Shown piece by piece: positions 16,927 through 25,249 of a stretch of 64,000 nucleotides of DNA (its first letter is position 1; each line of letters begins with the position of its first letter). The notes beneath the pieces were generated by a model. It was not told the DNA's origin and did no database searches. It saw only the letters and a list, made by a program, of their open reading frames with translations. The stretch is from the NCBI GenBank assembly GCA_002506755.1, contig DAYD01000008.1, positions 1 through 64,000 of the forward strand. The letters run 5' to 3'. The translations under genes were made by a program, and so were the position numbers. This DNA comes from Euryarchaeota archaeon UBA462. GTDB lineage: Archaea > Thermoplasmatota > Poseidoniia > Poseidoniales > Thalassarchaeaceae.

Positions 16927-18540
16927 CTAGCGCATGGAGGGGGCGTACTGAATGCCACCCTCTGAGACGAGGGCGTTCAGGGTACCAGCGCGTGAGATCA
17001 GGCAGTCGTTCATGGCTGCAGATCCGCTGTGACCGTCGTAGTCTCCTGCGCAGAATGCCTCATCGTATGCCTCACCGTAGTTGCCTGCAGTCGCTAGGAC
17101 GTCCTCCATCCAAGTTCCTGGTAGTGGGTTATTTGTGGTTCCAAGACCAAAGTTTTGGGTAAGAAGCCTGCAAAGCCATATGTTGTAATTGGAGTCACCC
17201 GAGTTGCATGAGTAGTCTATGGTGCCATAGTTTTCAGAGGTGACACCCAACTCCTCGGCGGTGATCATCCCATACCAGACCCATGACACGATTTCGTTCC
17301 ACTCTGAGTCATAGTCCCTGGTCACGGCCGCCAGCGGCTCCTTGGACATCTGCTCTGCTCCAATCCAAACCTCACTGTGGGTGTCGGAGTCTGCCCAGTC
17401 CTCGTCATTATCCATCTGCCACTTAGTCGCGACCAATGCTGACGTGTCACCAGTCCATGCATCGCATTCACCATCCCTGAACTTCTGTTGGGCTTCCCAC
17501 ACGTCATTTACTGCGACAGGGTAGATGGTTATGCCATGGGTTTCGAACCAACCAAGCAGGTTGCCTTCTGAAGTGGTCCCTATCCCAACGCAGATGTTGG
17601 CATTTTCGAGTTGGTGCAGTGAGCCGTTTCCATATGCAAAGGCATCGCTTCTGACCATCATACCCTGACCATCGTAAAAATTCACGCCTGCGTAATCTGC
17701 ATCCAGACTGGCGTCCCTAGTGGCGGTCCATGTCGTGGTCCTGATCAGAACGTCGATTGTGCCGGATGCTAGCATCTGAAACCTGTTCGATCCAGAGGCT
17801 AGGATGTACTCAACGTCGGTATCTGGGTCCAGTCCGATAGCTGCAGCTAACGCACGGCAGTAGGAGATGTCCAGTCCCGAGCGCACGCCAGTGGCCGAGT
17901 CTAGGTATCCCATTCCGTACTGGGACTCCTTCACACCACACTTCATCCACCCTCTGGAGATTATGGTGTCCAAAGTGCTTGTGGGGTTTCCAGATGAGTC
18001 ATCGCTTTCCATCTCTGAAATGGTGTTCTGTAATTGCTCTATGGTCGCGTTTAGCTCTGACGCCAATTCTTGGAGATCCAAGAGGTTCGATGATGAAATC
18101 TGATTCGCGGCGTTGAGGGAGGAAACCTCGATCTCCAATTCGGACTTTTCGTTTTCTAGGGCTGAGACTTGACTTTCCAGAGACGCCTTCGTTGAGTTTA
18201 GGATGGATAACTGGGCTAGGATAAGGTCGATTTGGAGATCCTTCGTGGTGTTCTGCTGGTTTAGTAGGCTAACCTGAGACTTGTAGTCGGAAATCTGTGA
18301 GTCAAGGTCTGTGATTTGGGCATGAAGGGTGGTTATATCCGTGTTTAGCTGAGCTATGGTTGCCTCCATCGAAGCTATGGTTGCATTAAGATTAGCTCGT
18401 GTCTCTTCGTCAATCATTGCCTGTTGTTCTAGTTCACTAATTGTCTCCTCTAGATTGGCTTCATCACCCGTGCATCCTGCAAGGGAGGCGAGGCCCAGAG
18501 TCGTTATCATCAAAATTGCGATTGCTCTCTTCATGATCAT
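16927..18540 (-). CDS. Solute-binding lipoprotein with N-terminal coiled coil (SBP_bac_3 / AapJ-like)
   Basis: Secreted, lipid-anchored receptor likely to bind an amino acid or similar small solute. Residues 1-23 are a lipoprotein signal ending in L-A-G-C (Cys23). Residues about 28-185 are a long heptad-like region (repeats of S-x-L-x-x-Q, L-x-S-x-I-S) predicted to be a coiled coil. Residues about 190-537 are a family-3 solute-binding domain: T-L-D-T-I-x-x-R-G-x-M-K-C-G-V, S-G-L-D-I-S-Y-C-R-A-L-A-A-A-I-G, then D-V-L-I-R-T-T-T-W-T-x-T-R-D. These phrases are typical of the general L-amino-acid binding protein AapJ. No ABC permease or ATPase gene is nearby, so its transporter partner is elsewhere or absent. 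ATG 18540 or 18534 can both start the signal. Confidence 0.85.
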   Translation of the reverse strand: MIMKRAIAILMITTLGLASLAGCTGDEANLEETISELEQQAMIDEETRANLNATIASMEATIAQLNTDITTLHAQITDLDSQISDYKSQVSLLNQQNTTKDLQIDLILAQLSILNSTKASLESQVSALENEKSELEIEVSSLNAANQISSSNLLDLQELASELNATIEQLQNTISEMESDDSSGNPTSTLDTIISRGWMKCGVKESQYGMGYLDSATGVRSGLDISYCRALAAAIGLDPDTDVEYILASGSNRFQMLASGTIDVLIRTTTWTATRDASLDADYAGVNFYDGQGMMVRSDAFAYGNGSLHQLENANICVGIGTTSEGNLLGWFETHGITIYPVAVNDVWEAQQKFRDGECDAWTGDTSALVATKWQMDNDEDWADSDTHSEVWIGAEQMSKEPLAAVTRDYDSEWNEIVSWVWYGMITAEELGVTSENYGTIDYSCNSGDSNYNIWLCRLLTQNFGLGTTNNPLPGTWMEDVLATAGNYGEAYDEAFCAGDYDGHSGSAAMNDCLISRAGTLNALVSEGGIQYAPSMR

Positions 18541-18583
18541 ACATCTGGCATCGCACTAATGGAGCTATTCCCGGATTCTTCAT

Positions 18584-18660
18584 TGGCGGACCCACCGCGA
18601 TTTGAACACGGGTTACGAGCTCCGCAAGCTCATGTGATATCCAGGCTACACTATGGGTCC
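18584..18660 (-). tRNA. tRNA-Arg(GCG), CCA encoded
   Basis: Reading the minus strand from 18660: acceptor GGACCCA pairs with TGGGTCC, anticodon stem TGAGC/GCTCG encloses the loop TTGCGGA, giving anticodon GCG (codon CGC). The T-arm is CCGTG-TTCAAAT-CGCGG, followed by discriminator G and a genomic CCA (18584-18586). No intron is visible. D-arm pairing is three to four base pairs. Confidence 0.93.
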
Positions 18661-18672
18661 AGTGACTGTTGC

Positions 18673-18688
18673 AGCCCAAGCTTGGGCT
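18673..18688. other. 16-bp perfect palindrome upstream of tRNA-Arg
   Basis: AGCCCAAGCTTGGGCT is self-complementary and sits 12 bases upstream of the tRNA 5' end and 22 bases past the end of the 116-residue gene. It could be an RNA hairpin ending or processing the upstream message, or a binding site for a dimeric protein; the sequence alone does not decide. Confidence 0.45.
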
Positions 18689-18710
18689 TAATCCCGACGG
18701 TGGCCTAATA

Positions 18711-19061
18711 TCACATCGAAAGTGGAAGTAGAGTCTTCCACCTAGGCTCTGCTAATTTCTTGGCGTTAGGACCAGTCATCGGCATTGGGGTCTTGTGGGT
18801 TAGTACTCCGTGCATACCCTCAACGCTGAATTTAACCCTCATTTCTATCATTCTGTCACGTTCTGCGACGGAGATCTGCTCAGAGTCAAGTTCGAATGAT
18901 GCTGCTGCCTCATCCCCCTCATTGGAGATTTGCAAGATGCTACCCTCGATGTTGGCTCTTGGGGAGAAATCGTGATCCTGCGGGTCGGACATACTTGCCT
19001 CGAGATCTATCACCAAGCGCCCTCTTATCGAGGCCTTCGTTATCTGCATCGACTTTACCAT
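18711..19061 (-). CDS. Unknown 116-aa protein
   Basis: Not recognised. A soluble protein with alternating beta-type segments (GRLVIDLEA, GSILQISNEG, AAASFELDSEQI, MRVKFSVEGMHGVL) that suggest a small beta-sandwich or barrel. No signal peptide, cysteine pairs or membrane segment. ATG 19061 is used; ATG 19049 (MQITKAS) is an alternative. It lies 51 bases downstream of the PKD lipoprotein on the same strand and upstream of tRNA-Arg. Confidence 0.68.
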   Translation of the reverse strand: MVKSMQITKASIRGRLVIDLEASMSDPQDHDFSPRANIEGSILQISNEGDEAAASFELDSEQISVAERDRMIEMRVKFSVEGMHGVLTHKTPMPMTGPNAKKLAEPRWKTLLPLSM

Positions 19062-19112
19062 GTCAACGGCAGGGTCCTGTAGTTCAAAGGCCTTCGCTCG
19101 GGCAATCTGTTT

Positions 19113-20297
19113 TCAGACACTAACCTCACTTACTCTGAGGATCAGTACGAGGAAGTTGGCTTCCAATGTCCAATCGTTCCCTTGGTCTGGGTCCACACCG
19201 TCTATTGGAGTATCTGGGTCGCACTCCAGCGCTGTGATTTCAAAGGTCCATGTTCCTTGTCCAAACCTCCCATCAGGATCGCTCAAGAGATTCTCAATAA
19301 CGGCTTCTTTAGAGTCTGAATATATCGTGTACCCTGACTCTGGTAGGGGGTTCATTTCATTTCTCTCAATTGTAGCTGATGAGTTCTCTGTGAAGTTATC
19401 TTGGTTGGTGATTACGCTGTATGACCATCCAGATGAGGGCAGATCAACCTCAAGAGTAAAGTTATCTTCGGGCCATGTAATTGGAAGTATGTCTCGAGAT
19501 AGAGACAATGTTGCTCTAAACTCTATCAATCTCGCTCCATCACCAGGTTGGAACTGTATTTCATGGGATGCACCCTGATCGAGGTAACCTGACCAGTCAT
19601 AGTCCAGATAAGCCTCTTCCCAGACAACTCTGAATGAGCGGGAGATGACTCTAAGTGTCCAAGAGGTTGTGTTTGATGCACCGGTATCATCAGTCACGGT
19701 CACGGTACCGGTCACGTTTCGTGCCTCAGTCGCGGTTAGCTTCGTGATTAACCCGATAGCGTCCGCGTCGTTTAGGGGATCGCTATCACCATCGGAGTCC
19801 GTGTTTGCATCGTAATCCCAAGTGACCTGTATCCCGCCTCCTTCCGGGTCGAAGGATTCGCTGGCATCAAGTCTTGCCTCTTGTCCGGTCTTTACGAAAT
19901 CAGGTAAATTTAGTATAATCTCCGGAAGAGCATTCACGAAGATGCTGATGCTTGCAGTGTCTGAGGTGCCTTCGTCGTTGAATACCTCTACAGTGACCTC
20001 AAAGGTTCCCGAGTCTTCGAATATGTGACTAATTACTCCCTGTTTGGTTGTTTTTATTTTTCCATCTCCAAAGTTCCATTTGAACTCATCTATGATTGTG
20101 GGGTCCGGACTAGTTGATGCCCGTGCATCAAAATTAACCGACTCCCCTGCATTCACAGTAGTTTGATCCGAAGTGAGGTTAGCATTTGGACTACCAGGAC
20201 CTATTCCTCCGCAGCCCGAGAGTGAACTTGACAGTATCAATAGTGAAATGAGTATACTTGTGGTAGTGGCGCTAGACTGCATACTTCTAGCAGCCAT
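19113..20297 (-). CDS. PKD-domain lipoprotein
   Basis: Secreted lipoprotein with Ig-like PKD domains, probably on the outer face of the membrane. From the chosen start the signal is MAARSMQSSATTT followed by a hydrophobic run and the lipobox L-S-G-C (Cys29). Residues about 40-125 form a PKD domain with W-N-F-G-D-G-K and I-F-E-D-S-G-T-F-E-V-T-V. Residues about 130-230 form a second, with D-P-E-G-G-G and V-T-D-D-T-G-A-S. That domain contains a D-S-D-G-D-S-D run that may bind calcium. The rest is beta-rich and unassigned. The frame is open further upstream (to 20447), but ATG 20297 is preceded by GAGGG and puts the signal at the N-terminus; ATG 20282 is also possible. Confidence 0.82.
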   Translation of the reverse strand: MAARSMQSSATTTSILISLLILSSSLSGCGGIGPGSPNANLTSDQTTVNAGESVNFDARASTSPDPTIIDEFKWNFGDGKIKTTKQGVISHIFEDSGTFEVTVEVFNDEGTSDTASISIFVNALPEIILNLPDFVKTGQEARLDASESFDPEGGGIQVTWDYDANTDSDGDSDPLNDADAIGLITKLTATEARNVTGTVTVTDDTGASNTTSWTLRVISRSFRVVWEEAYLDYDWSGYLDQGASHEIQFQPGDGARLIEFRATLSLSRDILPITWPEDNFTLEVDLPSSGWSYSVITNQDNFTENSSATIERNEMNPLPESGYTIYSDSKEAVIENLLSDPDGRFGQGTWTFEITALECDPDTPIDGVDPDQGNDWTLEANFLVLILRVSEVSV

Positions 20298-20355
20298 ACG
20301 TCCCTCATAGGAGTGTTGGGTCTTTCTAGGGTTGGGGTGCCAATTGCGATAGTTC

Positions 20356-20961
20356 ATGGACGGTCCCGATAGGAGCACATACGTGGCTTCTAGAATGCTT
20401 GAGGGATTCAGAGTGTTGGGTCTCGACCTAGAGACTACAGGATTCAACCCAAGATTTGACAGGATCGTTCAATACGCATTAGTGGGGAGTGATGCTGACG
20501 GAACTCATCTGAGTCTTCAGTCCCTAGTTAATCCTGGAGTTGGTATACCCGCGGAGTCTACCCGTGTTCATGGGATTTCCAGTAGCGATGTTGCAGGCGA
20601 ATCGGATTTTGGCGATCATATCAATAGCTTCAGAGAAATGGCCGATGGAGCTATTATCGTCGGTCATAATGTGATTGCCTTCGATTGGAGATTCATCGAG
20701 GTTGAGTGCGCGAGGTTTGGGGTAGAGCCTCCCGCCCCATATGCTATCATTGACACACTTACATTGGCTAGGAAATTCAATTTGACTCGCCCCCACAAAC
20801 TAGGTTCATTATGCAAAAGGTACGGAATCAGACTGGAAAGATCGCACAGTGCTGATGCGGATGCCGGGGCAAGTCTGCTTCTTCTCTGGAGGATCATGGC
20901 TACTAATCCCGAAATGTTTCAAAGCAGCCTTGATGATTTTCTCCAATCAATAGATCAGTGA
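20356..20961 (+). CDS. DEDDh 3'-5' exonuclease (DnaQ-like)
   Basis: Predicted metal-dependent 3'-5' exonuclease acting on DNA or RNA ends. All three Exo motifs are visible: ExoI D-L-E-T-T-G (Asp24, Glu26), ExoII G-H-N-V-I-A-F-D, and ExoIII H-S-A-D-A-D-A supplying the final His and Asp. Length (201 aa) fits a stand-alone exonuclease with no polymerase fusion. An ATG at 20395, eight residues before motif I, is an alternative start. Its 3' end overlaps the convergent PD-(D/E)XK gene by 15 bases. Confidence 0.9.
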   Translation: MDGPDRSTYVASRMLEGFRVLGLDLETTGFNPRFDRIVQYALVGSDADGTHLSLQSLVNPGVGIPAESTRVHGISSSDVAGESDFGDHINSFREMADGAIIVGHNVIAFDWRFIEVECARFGVEPPAPYAIIDTLTLARKFNLTRPHKLGSLCKRYGIRLERSHSADADAGASLLLLWRIMATNPEMFQSSLDDFLQSIDQ

Positions 20962-22140
20962 GTTTAGTAGTGGTTCCCATAGGAGGATTTCCGACCAGTC
21001 CCCCAGATGCATTATCTTTCCATCTAACCTTGCGCTGCCGAGATATAGGACTGTGTCACTATCTAGAGGCTCTAATTTTCTCATTCTATCTAATGCATTA
21101 TCCTTCAGGATTGCTCCAAACCTATGTTCCGAACCTGCGACATCCCCCCTTACACCGACTGGTGGTGTTCTCTCAAATAACGCCGCTCCAGAATCTTGGT
21201 CAAATCTAACTAATTTTACAACCTCATCTCTGAACATACCACCCGGTGAAAGATCACCATCCTTCATTGCTACCCACCAAGAGGGGCACCAAGCCTTCCA
21301 CTCACAGAATGAACATGCAATTTCACTTGGAGTAGCTGGAAGGGGTTCCCTAGAAGGCCTCATCCTCTCCCATGCATCATAGGCCTCCTGAAGGATAGAG
21401 GGGCCCTTTGCCCTATGGACAGTCTGATTGGCAGAGTACCAACCCTCCGCATGAATCGGGGGATGGTCTGTATTTTTCTGGATTACAAGATCCCTGTATA
21501 GCCTGAGTTGCCTGTTTACTTTTTCATTAAGTTCTCCCTCTGGAGGCTTCCCGGTTTTCAGATCCGCAACAATCCATGCTTCTGCTTCTCCGGCTTTCTG
21601 GTCCTTAATCAGCAGATCCAGCCTACCGATCAATTTTCCACAATCCGAAACCAAGCTGGCCTCGTTTCCCAATACAATTCCCTGTACCTTTCTCCATGTC
21701 CCAACTTCAACTTCTGAGAGAGGCGATAGGGGCATTCTTGCCTTTGTGAGTAGTATGTTAAGCGCCCCAATTAGTCCATCTTGTGCCTTCTTGATCTGTT
21801 CTGGCTTCCATCTAGGGTGTCTAGGAGTGCTTTCGAATTTCTCTCTCTCTGCCCTCCAATGCCCATCAAGTACATCCTTGGCCATACCAGGAAGCCAGTC
21901 GGACTCCCCCGCCCTCATTGACTGAAGGTCGAGATTGCACAAATCCTCGACAGAATTGTGGACTACGGTACCCACTGAAGCGGCCATGTTAGCCTTCCTG
22001 GGCAACCTTTGTCTGGAAAGCCAATACTTTCTTGGACACTCCTCATATCTGTTCCAAGAAGAAGGAGATAGCTGGTGGGATCGAGCAACGTGTTCTATCT
22101 TCAAATCCCTCCTGCCTCTGTAGATGCGGATGAGTGACAA
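20947..22140 (-). CDS. RecB-family PD-(D/E)XK nuclease with Fe-S cysteine signature
   Basis: Predicted nuclease of the PDDEXK_1 group (relatives: Cas4, AddB and Dna2 nuclease domains). Seen in the sequence: His61 in GTVVHNSVE, Asp175 in GRLDLL, Asp193-x-Lys195 in VADLKTGK, and Gln211-x-x-x-Tyr215 (QLRLY). Cys35 near the N-terminus pairs with Cys276-x2-Cys279-x5-Cys285 near the C-terminus, the iron-staple arrangement of a 4Fe-4S cluster. No helicase domain is fused. About 100 residues after the last Cys are unassigned. With the exonuclease next door, a role in DNA end processing or repair is likely. No cas genes or CRISPR repeats are present, so calling it Cas4 is not justified. Confidence 0.87.
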   Translation of the reverse strand: MSLIRIYRGRRDLKIEHVARSHQLSPSSWNRYEECPRKYWLSRQRLPRKANMAASVGTVVHNSVEDLCNLDLQSMRAGESDWLPGMAKDVLDGHWRAEREKFESTPRHPRWKPEQIKKAQDGLIGALNILLTKARMPLSPLSEVEVGTWRKVQGIVLGNEASLVSDCGKLIGRLDLLIKDQKAGEAEAWIVADLKTGKPPEGELNEKVNRQLRLYRDLVIQKNTDHPPIHAEGWYSANQTVHRAKGPSILQEAYDAWERMRPSREPLPATPSEIACSFCEWKAWCPSWWVAMKDGDLSPGGMFRDEVVKLVRFDQDSGAALFERTPPVGVRGDVAGSEHRFGAILKDNALDRMRKLEPLDSDTVLYLGSARLDGKIMHLGDWSEILLWEPLLNSLIY

Positions 22141-22171
22141 CGATTAACACCATTGAGTGGATACTAGCACT

Positions 22172-22975
22172 ATGGCGGAGGGGCCTACGATTGACATTGG
22201 AGCTGAGGTCAACTCCTCAGGAGCGCTTTTGGTAAGCTGCTTTCCCTCTGTGGGATTCGTAAGTAGCATTGTTGCACATTTCCTAGTTGAAAGGCTAGAG
22301 TTGGAGCTTGTGGGGGGGGTCCGTCATCCGAATCTACCCCCCGTATGCCTAGTTCAGGACGGAAAACCTCTGCCTCCAGTTAGGTTCTATGCAGGTGAGC
22401 CAATATGCAACATGGACAGGTGCGACAAGGTTGTGCTTATCGCTTCTGAGATCCAAGTTCCTTCAGAATTGAGCTTGCCTCTTTCTTCTAGCCTTATCGA
22501 TTGGATTGTAAGGTCTGGAGTAAGTTCGACAATTATGATCGATTCATTTGCCCACGGAATTGACAGCAGTCACAGTATTTTCGACGATGATGAGGGAATG
22601 GATTCCATGTTGGGAATTGGGTCAACAGACTCGAGCCATGATCTAATCAAGAGCATCGGAGTGCCTCTTCTGAAACATGGAGTGGTCGGGGGCATGACAG
22701 GGGTCATGATGGGAGAATGTAGGAGAAGAGAGATTGATGCCTTAGCGATTCTGGCAGAATCGGATGGAGAGATCGGCCAAGGAGTGATTCCCGATGCTAG
22801 GGCCGCTGCAAGGATAATTGGATGTATGGATGGGCTGCTTCCCGCGGTAAATCTGGATCCGGAACCTCTTCTAAAGGAAGCTCAGAGGATTGAGGGTCAG
22901 ATCAGGGATATGATGTCCTTGCACCTTAATCCACCACAGGAGAGTGCGAGCACAAATACTGGGATGTACGGTTAA
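22172..22975 (+). CDS. PAC2-family proteasome assembly chaperone-like protein (second copy, HbYX tail)
   Basis: Paralogue of the protein at 14305-15072, with the same landmarks in order: CFPSVGFVSSIVAHFLVERL, H-P-N-L-P-P-V, the Y-A-G-E-P-I segment, G-V-V-G-G-M-T-G-V and I-P-D-A-R-A-A-A. The C-terminus is M-Y-G, a proper HbYX motif (hydrophobic-Tyr-any), which in proteasome activators and PbaA docks into pockets of the alpha ring. ATG 22172 is preferred; an in-frame GTG at 22157 is only 16 bases from the start of the divergent nuclease gene. It converges on ligA with no gap. Confidence 0.83.
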   Translation: MAEGPTIDIGAEVNSSGALLVSCFPSVGFVSSIVAHFLVERLELELVGGVRHPNLPPVCLVQDGKPLPPVRFYAGEPICNMDRCDKVVLIASEIQVPSELSLPLSSSLIDWIVRSGVSSTIMIDSFAHGIDSSHSIFDDDEGMDSMLGIGSTDSSHDLIKSIGVPLLKHGVVGGMTGVMMGECRRREIDALAILAESDGEIGQGVIPDARAAARIIGCMDGLLPAVNLDPEPLLKEAQRIEGQIRDMMSLHLNPPQESASTNTGMYG

Positions 22976-25087
22976 TCAGAAGTCTCCTAATGTTGGTTGC
23001 CTATCGGGCGGAATTTCTTCCAGTATGGCCCCTCCCAGTATCTCATCAAGGTCAGACTCCGAGATTATCCTCACACCTAGGCGCCTTGCCTTCTCCAACT
23101 TAGAGCCGGCGGAATCACCTGCTACTAGAAAGTCTAGATTTCCTGAGACTGATGAGACCACTTTGCCTCCTTCTGATTTTATAGAGAGTGAGATTTCTTT
23201 TCTTGGCCTGCTTAGAGTCCCAGTTATGCAAAAGCTCGATCCTGAGAGTTTTCCTTCCTGGACCTTCGGGTCCTCATGGATAATGTCGACCTTTTGGTAA
23301 AGATCCAAAATAGACTCCTTCCTTTCAGAGATTCCATCGAGTAAAAGTCTAGCAACTGTTTCCCCAATTCTGTCTATTGATACTAGCCTATCAATAGATG
23401 TCCCTGTGTCCTCGGTCATGGCTAGTATTTCCTCGAGAGTCCTTACTTCCGAACAAACTAGAGTAGCTATCTCGGGACCTATCCGTGGGAGCCCTAAAGC
23501 GGAGATGAAAGTACTGAGAGTCATCGAACGGGTAGACCTAAGCTCCTCTAGGATATTACTTGCAGACTTCTCGGCCATTCTATCCAGCGAGATTAGCTCA
23601 TCTCGCCTGTTTTCAAGTCTATATAGGTCTCCAAGGCTCCTTACGAGTCCGGATGAGCAAAGCTGCTCGGCCAATTTTTCTCCTATTCCGTCCATCCCTA
23701 GATTCCTGCACCAATACAGAATTGACCTTTCTAGTCTCGACGGGCAATCTAAATTCGTGCATCTGATGAATGCACCATCTTCTATTAGATGATTTGAGCA
23801 TCTTGGGCAATGCTCTGGTGCCGATATTGTAGATCTATTAGGGAGATGTTCTGAGAATGGGGTTCCATCTGCATGGGTTCTCCCCTCCAAATCAGATTCT
23901 TTTGCTGGCCCTAAAACCTCTGTGATCTTGGGGATGACATCCCCCCTCCTGACTATCCTGACTTTATCTCCAATCCTGATTCCTAATCTTTCGACCTCCC
24001 CTCTATTGTGGAGAGTGGTGTTCTCCACAGTTACTCCTGAAACTACGACTGGGGCTACCCTAGATACTGGGGTGACGTTTCCCGTTCTGCCGGTCTGCCA
24101 ATGTACTTCCATCAGAACACTTACTGCCTCTTCTGGAGGGAACTTCCAAGCCAATGCCCATCTGGGGTGGTGGGCGGTCTCACCAAGAAGATCCCGTTTG
24201 TCTAGACGATCAAGCTTTATCACGACTCCATCAAGCTCCCAATCTGCTGAGTCTCTGGATTGGAACCAACTTCTGGTTGTGCGCAGTATTGATTCCGTAA
24301 CTGATTCGTCGTCCTGTCCAGATACAACTGTATCTCCCGCCACCTCTATTCCCATCTCGGAGATCCAGCTTATAATCTCAGAATCTAGTTTGAAATCGGG
24401 GGGTTTTGGACTATCTGGGTGGCGATCCCGGCCTGTTGGGAATTCTACCCCATATGCTAGGAACACTAGGTCCTCCGGGCTCCCCTTCCCTACGTCTAGG
24501 TATTTCTGACGCAGGGCTCCGGCAGCGAGATTCCTTGGGTTAGGGGCTACGTCTGAGTACTTCTTGTCAAATATTTCGAGGGGCATAACTACCTCTCCCC
24601 TTACATGACAGTCTCCCTCCCAAGGAATCCTATTAGGGACATTGATCATTCTACGTGCGTTGGAAGTCACATCCTCGCCCCTTCTACCATTCCCTCTTGT
24701 TGCTGCTGTAACCAAGCGTCCTCTACGATATTCGAGGGAGAGGGCGGACCCATCCAACTTAGGTTGACATACAAATCTCCGGCCATTGGCAGTGGTCTGG
24801 GAGACAAAGTGGGCTACTTCTTGTTCGGTTGTAGCCTTGTCAAGGCTCATCATCCTGAACAAGTGGTCTACTTTTTTTGACCCAGGAGGGGGGTCGGAAC
24901 CCACAATACTTAGCTGGGGGTGGTTGGGCGAGAGTTGTTTGAGCTCATCTCTTATTGAGTCGAATTCGGAGTCAGAGATGATTGGTTTGGCTTGATTGTA
25001 ATATAGCTCTGAGTGCCTCTCCAACTCCTTCGCGAGCCACTGTATTCTCCGGGAGGAGCCGGGCACCGACGGAGCATCCTGAGCCAT
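22976..25087 (-). CDS. ligA: NAD+-dependent DNA ligase
   Basis: Seals nicks in duplex DNA using NAD+. About 703 residues, close to bacterial LigA. Order of domains: Ia (H-S-E-L-Y-Y-N, S-D-S-E-F-D), adenylation domain with Lys110 in K-L-D-G and the G-R-R-G-E-D-V-T-S-N-A-R-R motif, OB fold, four-Cys zinc finger (C-P-R-C ... C-T-N-L-D-C), helix-hairpin-helix repeats and a C-terminal BRCT domain (G-S-S-F-C-I-T-G-T-L). The frame is open to 25186, but that extension would run into tRNA-Pro, so ATG 25087 is chosen. This is the bacterial type of replicative ligase; most archaea use an ATP-dependent enzyme. No other ligase is present in the window. Confidence 0.96.
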   Translation of the reverse strand: MAQDAPSVPGSSRRIQWLAKELERHSELYYNQAKPIISDSEFDSIRDELKQLSPNHPQLSIVGSDPPPGSKKVDHLFRMMSLDKATTEQEVAHFVSQTTANGRRFVCQPKLDGSALSLEYRRGRLVTAATRGNGRRGEDVTSNARRMINVPNRIPWEGDCHVRGEVVMPLEIFDKKYSDVAPNPRNLAAGALRQKYLDVGKGSPEDLVFLAYGVEFPTGRDRHPDSPKPPDFKLDSEIISWISEMGIEVAGDTVVSGQDDESVTESILRTTRSWFQSRDSADWELDGVVIKLDRLDKRDLLGETAHHPRWALAWKFPPEEAVSVLMEVHWQTGRTGNVTPVSRVAPVVVSGVTVENTTLHNRGEVERLGIRIGDKVRIVRRGDVIPKITEVLGPAKESDLEGRTHADGTPFSEHLPNRSTISAPEHCPRCSNHLIEDGAFIRCTNLDCPSRLERSILYWCRNLGMDGIGEKLAEQLCSSGLVRSLGDLYRLENRRDELISLDRMAEKSASNILEELRSTRSMTLSTFISALGLPRIGPEIATLVCSEVRTLEEILAMTEDTGTSIDRLVSIDRIGETVARLLLDGISERKESILDLYQKVDIIHEDPKVQEGKLSGSSFCITGTLSRPRKEISLSIKSEGGKVVSSVSGNLDFLVAGDSAGSKLEKARRLGVRIISESDLDEILGGAILEEIPPDRQPTLGDF

Positions 25088-25124
25088 GTCAGTCCAAAGG
25101 GGCCGATGTCCTTGAAACTGCCCG

Positions 25125-25202
25125 TGGTGGGCCTGCCAGGATTTGAACCTGGGTCGCGCGACCCCCAGCCGCGAAGTATAGGCCAAACTAACCTACAGGC
25201 CC
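25125..25202 (-). tRNA. tRNA-Pro(GGG), CCA encoded
   Basis: Minus strand from 25202: acceptor GGGCCTG/CAGGCCC, anticodon stem CGCGG/TCGCG, loop CTGGGGG with anticodon GGG (codon CCC), T-arm CCAGG-TTCAAAT-CCTGG, discriminator A and genomic CCA (25125-25127). It sits between rpoN and ligA and may be transcribed with either. No intron seen. Confidence 0.93.
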
Positions 25203-25249
25203 CATTGGGCCCCTTGCGAAGAAGCAACTAGTCAAAGCCCTGACGGAGA

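Noticed and set aside
20947..22140. Cas4 of a CRISPR system
   Set aside because: The fold signature matches the wider RecB/AddB/Cas4 group, but there are no CRISPR repeats or other cas genes in the window.
25088..25186. N-terminal extension of LigA
   Set aside because: It would translate part of tRNA-Pro; ATG 25087 gives a normal LigA N-terminus.
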